A DNA stretch of 32,837 nucleotides from an uncultured Clostridia bacterium (GTDB lineage: Bacteria; Bacillota; Clostridia; Christensenellales; Aristaeellaceae), in contig CAKUFA010000029.1 in NCBI GenBank assembly GCA_934647165.1, positions 1 to 32,837 of the forward strand, in the 5' to 3' direction. The notes under the pieces were generated by a model, which made no database searches, was not told where the DNA came from, and saw nothing but the letters and a program-made list of their open reading frames with translations. The translations under genes and the position numbers were made by a program. Positions 32,582 to 32,837 of this stretch are shown piece by piece (the stretch's first letter is position 1; the number at the start of each line of letters is the position of its first letter).

Positions 32582-32837
32582 ATGAGCAACATTCCTACCC
32601 CACACATTACCGCTAAAGCAGGTGATTTTGCCCGCACGGTGTTGATGCCTGGTGATCCACTGCGCGCCAAATTCATTGCCGAAACGTACCTGGAGGATGC
32701 CAAGCTGGTCAACAACGTTCGAGGTGTGCAGGGATATACCGGAACCTACCACGACAAGCGCGTGTCTGTAATGGCTTCCGGCATGGGCATGCCCTCCATC
32801 GGCATCTATTCCTACGAGCTGTTTAATTTCTATGATG
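32582..32837 (+). CDS. deoD: Purine nucleoside phosphorylase DeoD (5' part, cut by window end)
   Basis: Cleaves purine (deoxy)nucleosides with phosphate in purine salvage. The first 85 residues are present: PTPHITAKAGDFA near the start, then LMPGDPLRAKFIAE (phosphate-binding Gly and Arg of the NP-I fold), NNVRGVQGYTG and the MASGMGMPSIGIYSYEL block. This is the hexameric, high-molecular-weight DeoD type. AAAGGAG lies about 11 bases before ATG 32582. The gene is complete at its 5' end and runs out of the window; roughly 150 more residues are expected. Confidence 0.96.
   Translation, partial: MSNIPTPHITAKAGDFARTVLMPGDPLRAKFIAETYLEDAKLVNNVRGVQGYTGTYHDKRVSVMASGMGMPSIGIYSYELFNFYD

Overview
The window looks like chromosome from a moderately GC-rich anaerobic member of the Clostridia (Bacillota). 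Supporting features are a type III glutamine synthetase, an rplU-prp-rpmA operon whose L27 carries the Firmicutes-type N-terminal extension removed by Prp, an scpA-scpB pair behind a site-2 protease, the asp23-fakA-recG order, a heterodimeric ABC exporter with one degenerate ATP site, a phosphofructokinase with the lysine motif of the PPi-linked group, and a Mn2+ (yybP-ykoY) riboswitch ahead of a P2-type ATPase. The species cannot be named from this sequence. Most genes are housekeeping genes, and no prophage, CRISPR array, insertion sequence or rRNA gene was seen.

Layout. Positions 1-2421: the end of a possible gene, then glutamine synthetase III on the minus strand with its promoter and a leader hairpin that looks like an attenuator. 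2520-3101: a decayed DUF1989 (urea carboxylase-associated family) gene. 3141-4297: the ribosomal operon rplU-prp-rpmA with promoter, L21-type leader and terminator. 4320-6276: a DUF554 membrane protein and a D,D-carboxypeptidase. 6288-8502: site-2 protease, scpA, scpB. 8511-16351: one long apparent transcription unit, asp23-like, fakA, recG and the two ABC exporter halves, ending in a strong hairpin terminator. 16352-17144: a short gap holding a frameshifted winged-helix-type gene and tRNA-Pro(GGG). 17200-19649: a D-2-hydroxyacid dehydrogenase and a phosphofructokinase with divergent promoters. 19663-24145: a minus-strand run of topB, pepF and a small acidic protein. 24242-26705: an ABC-2 type ATPase and permease. 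26755-30539: Mn2+ riboswitch, P-type ATPase and a TetR regulator. 30452-32435: a YgiQ-type radical SAM protein on the minus strand, and divergently the start of deoD, cut by the window end.

The regulatory layer reads unusually well. Most transcription units have a sigma-A type promoter (TTGaca-17-TAtaaT) and several have clear intrinsic terminators. Genes within operons commonly overlap by 1-8 bases, which suggests translational coupling.

The items most worth a second look are the Mn2+ riboswitch with its overlapping terminator, the short leader of glutamine synthetase with two mutually exclusive hairpins, two broken genes that become readable only when frames are joined, the chain of small hairpins behind the ABC exporter, and a very acidic small protein of unknown function behind pepF. 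I found no convincing wholly new biological system.
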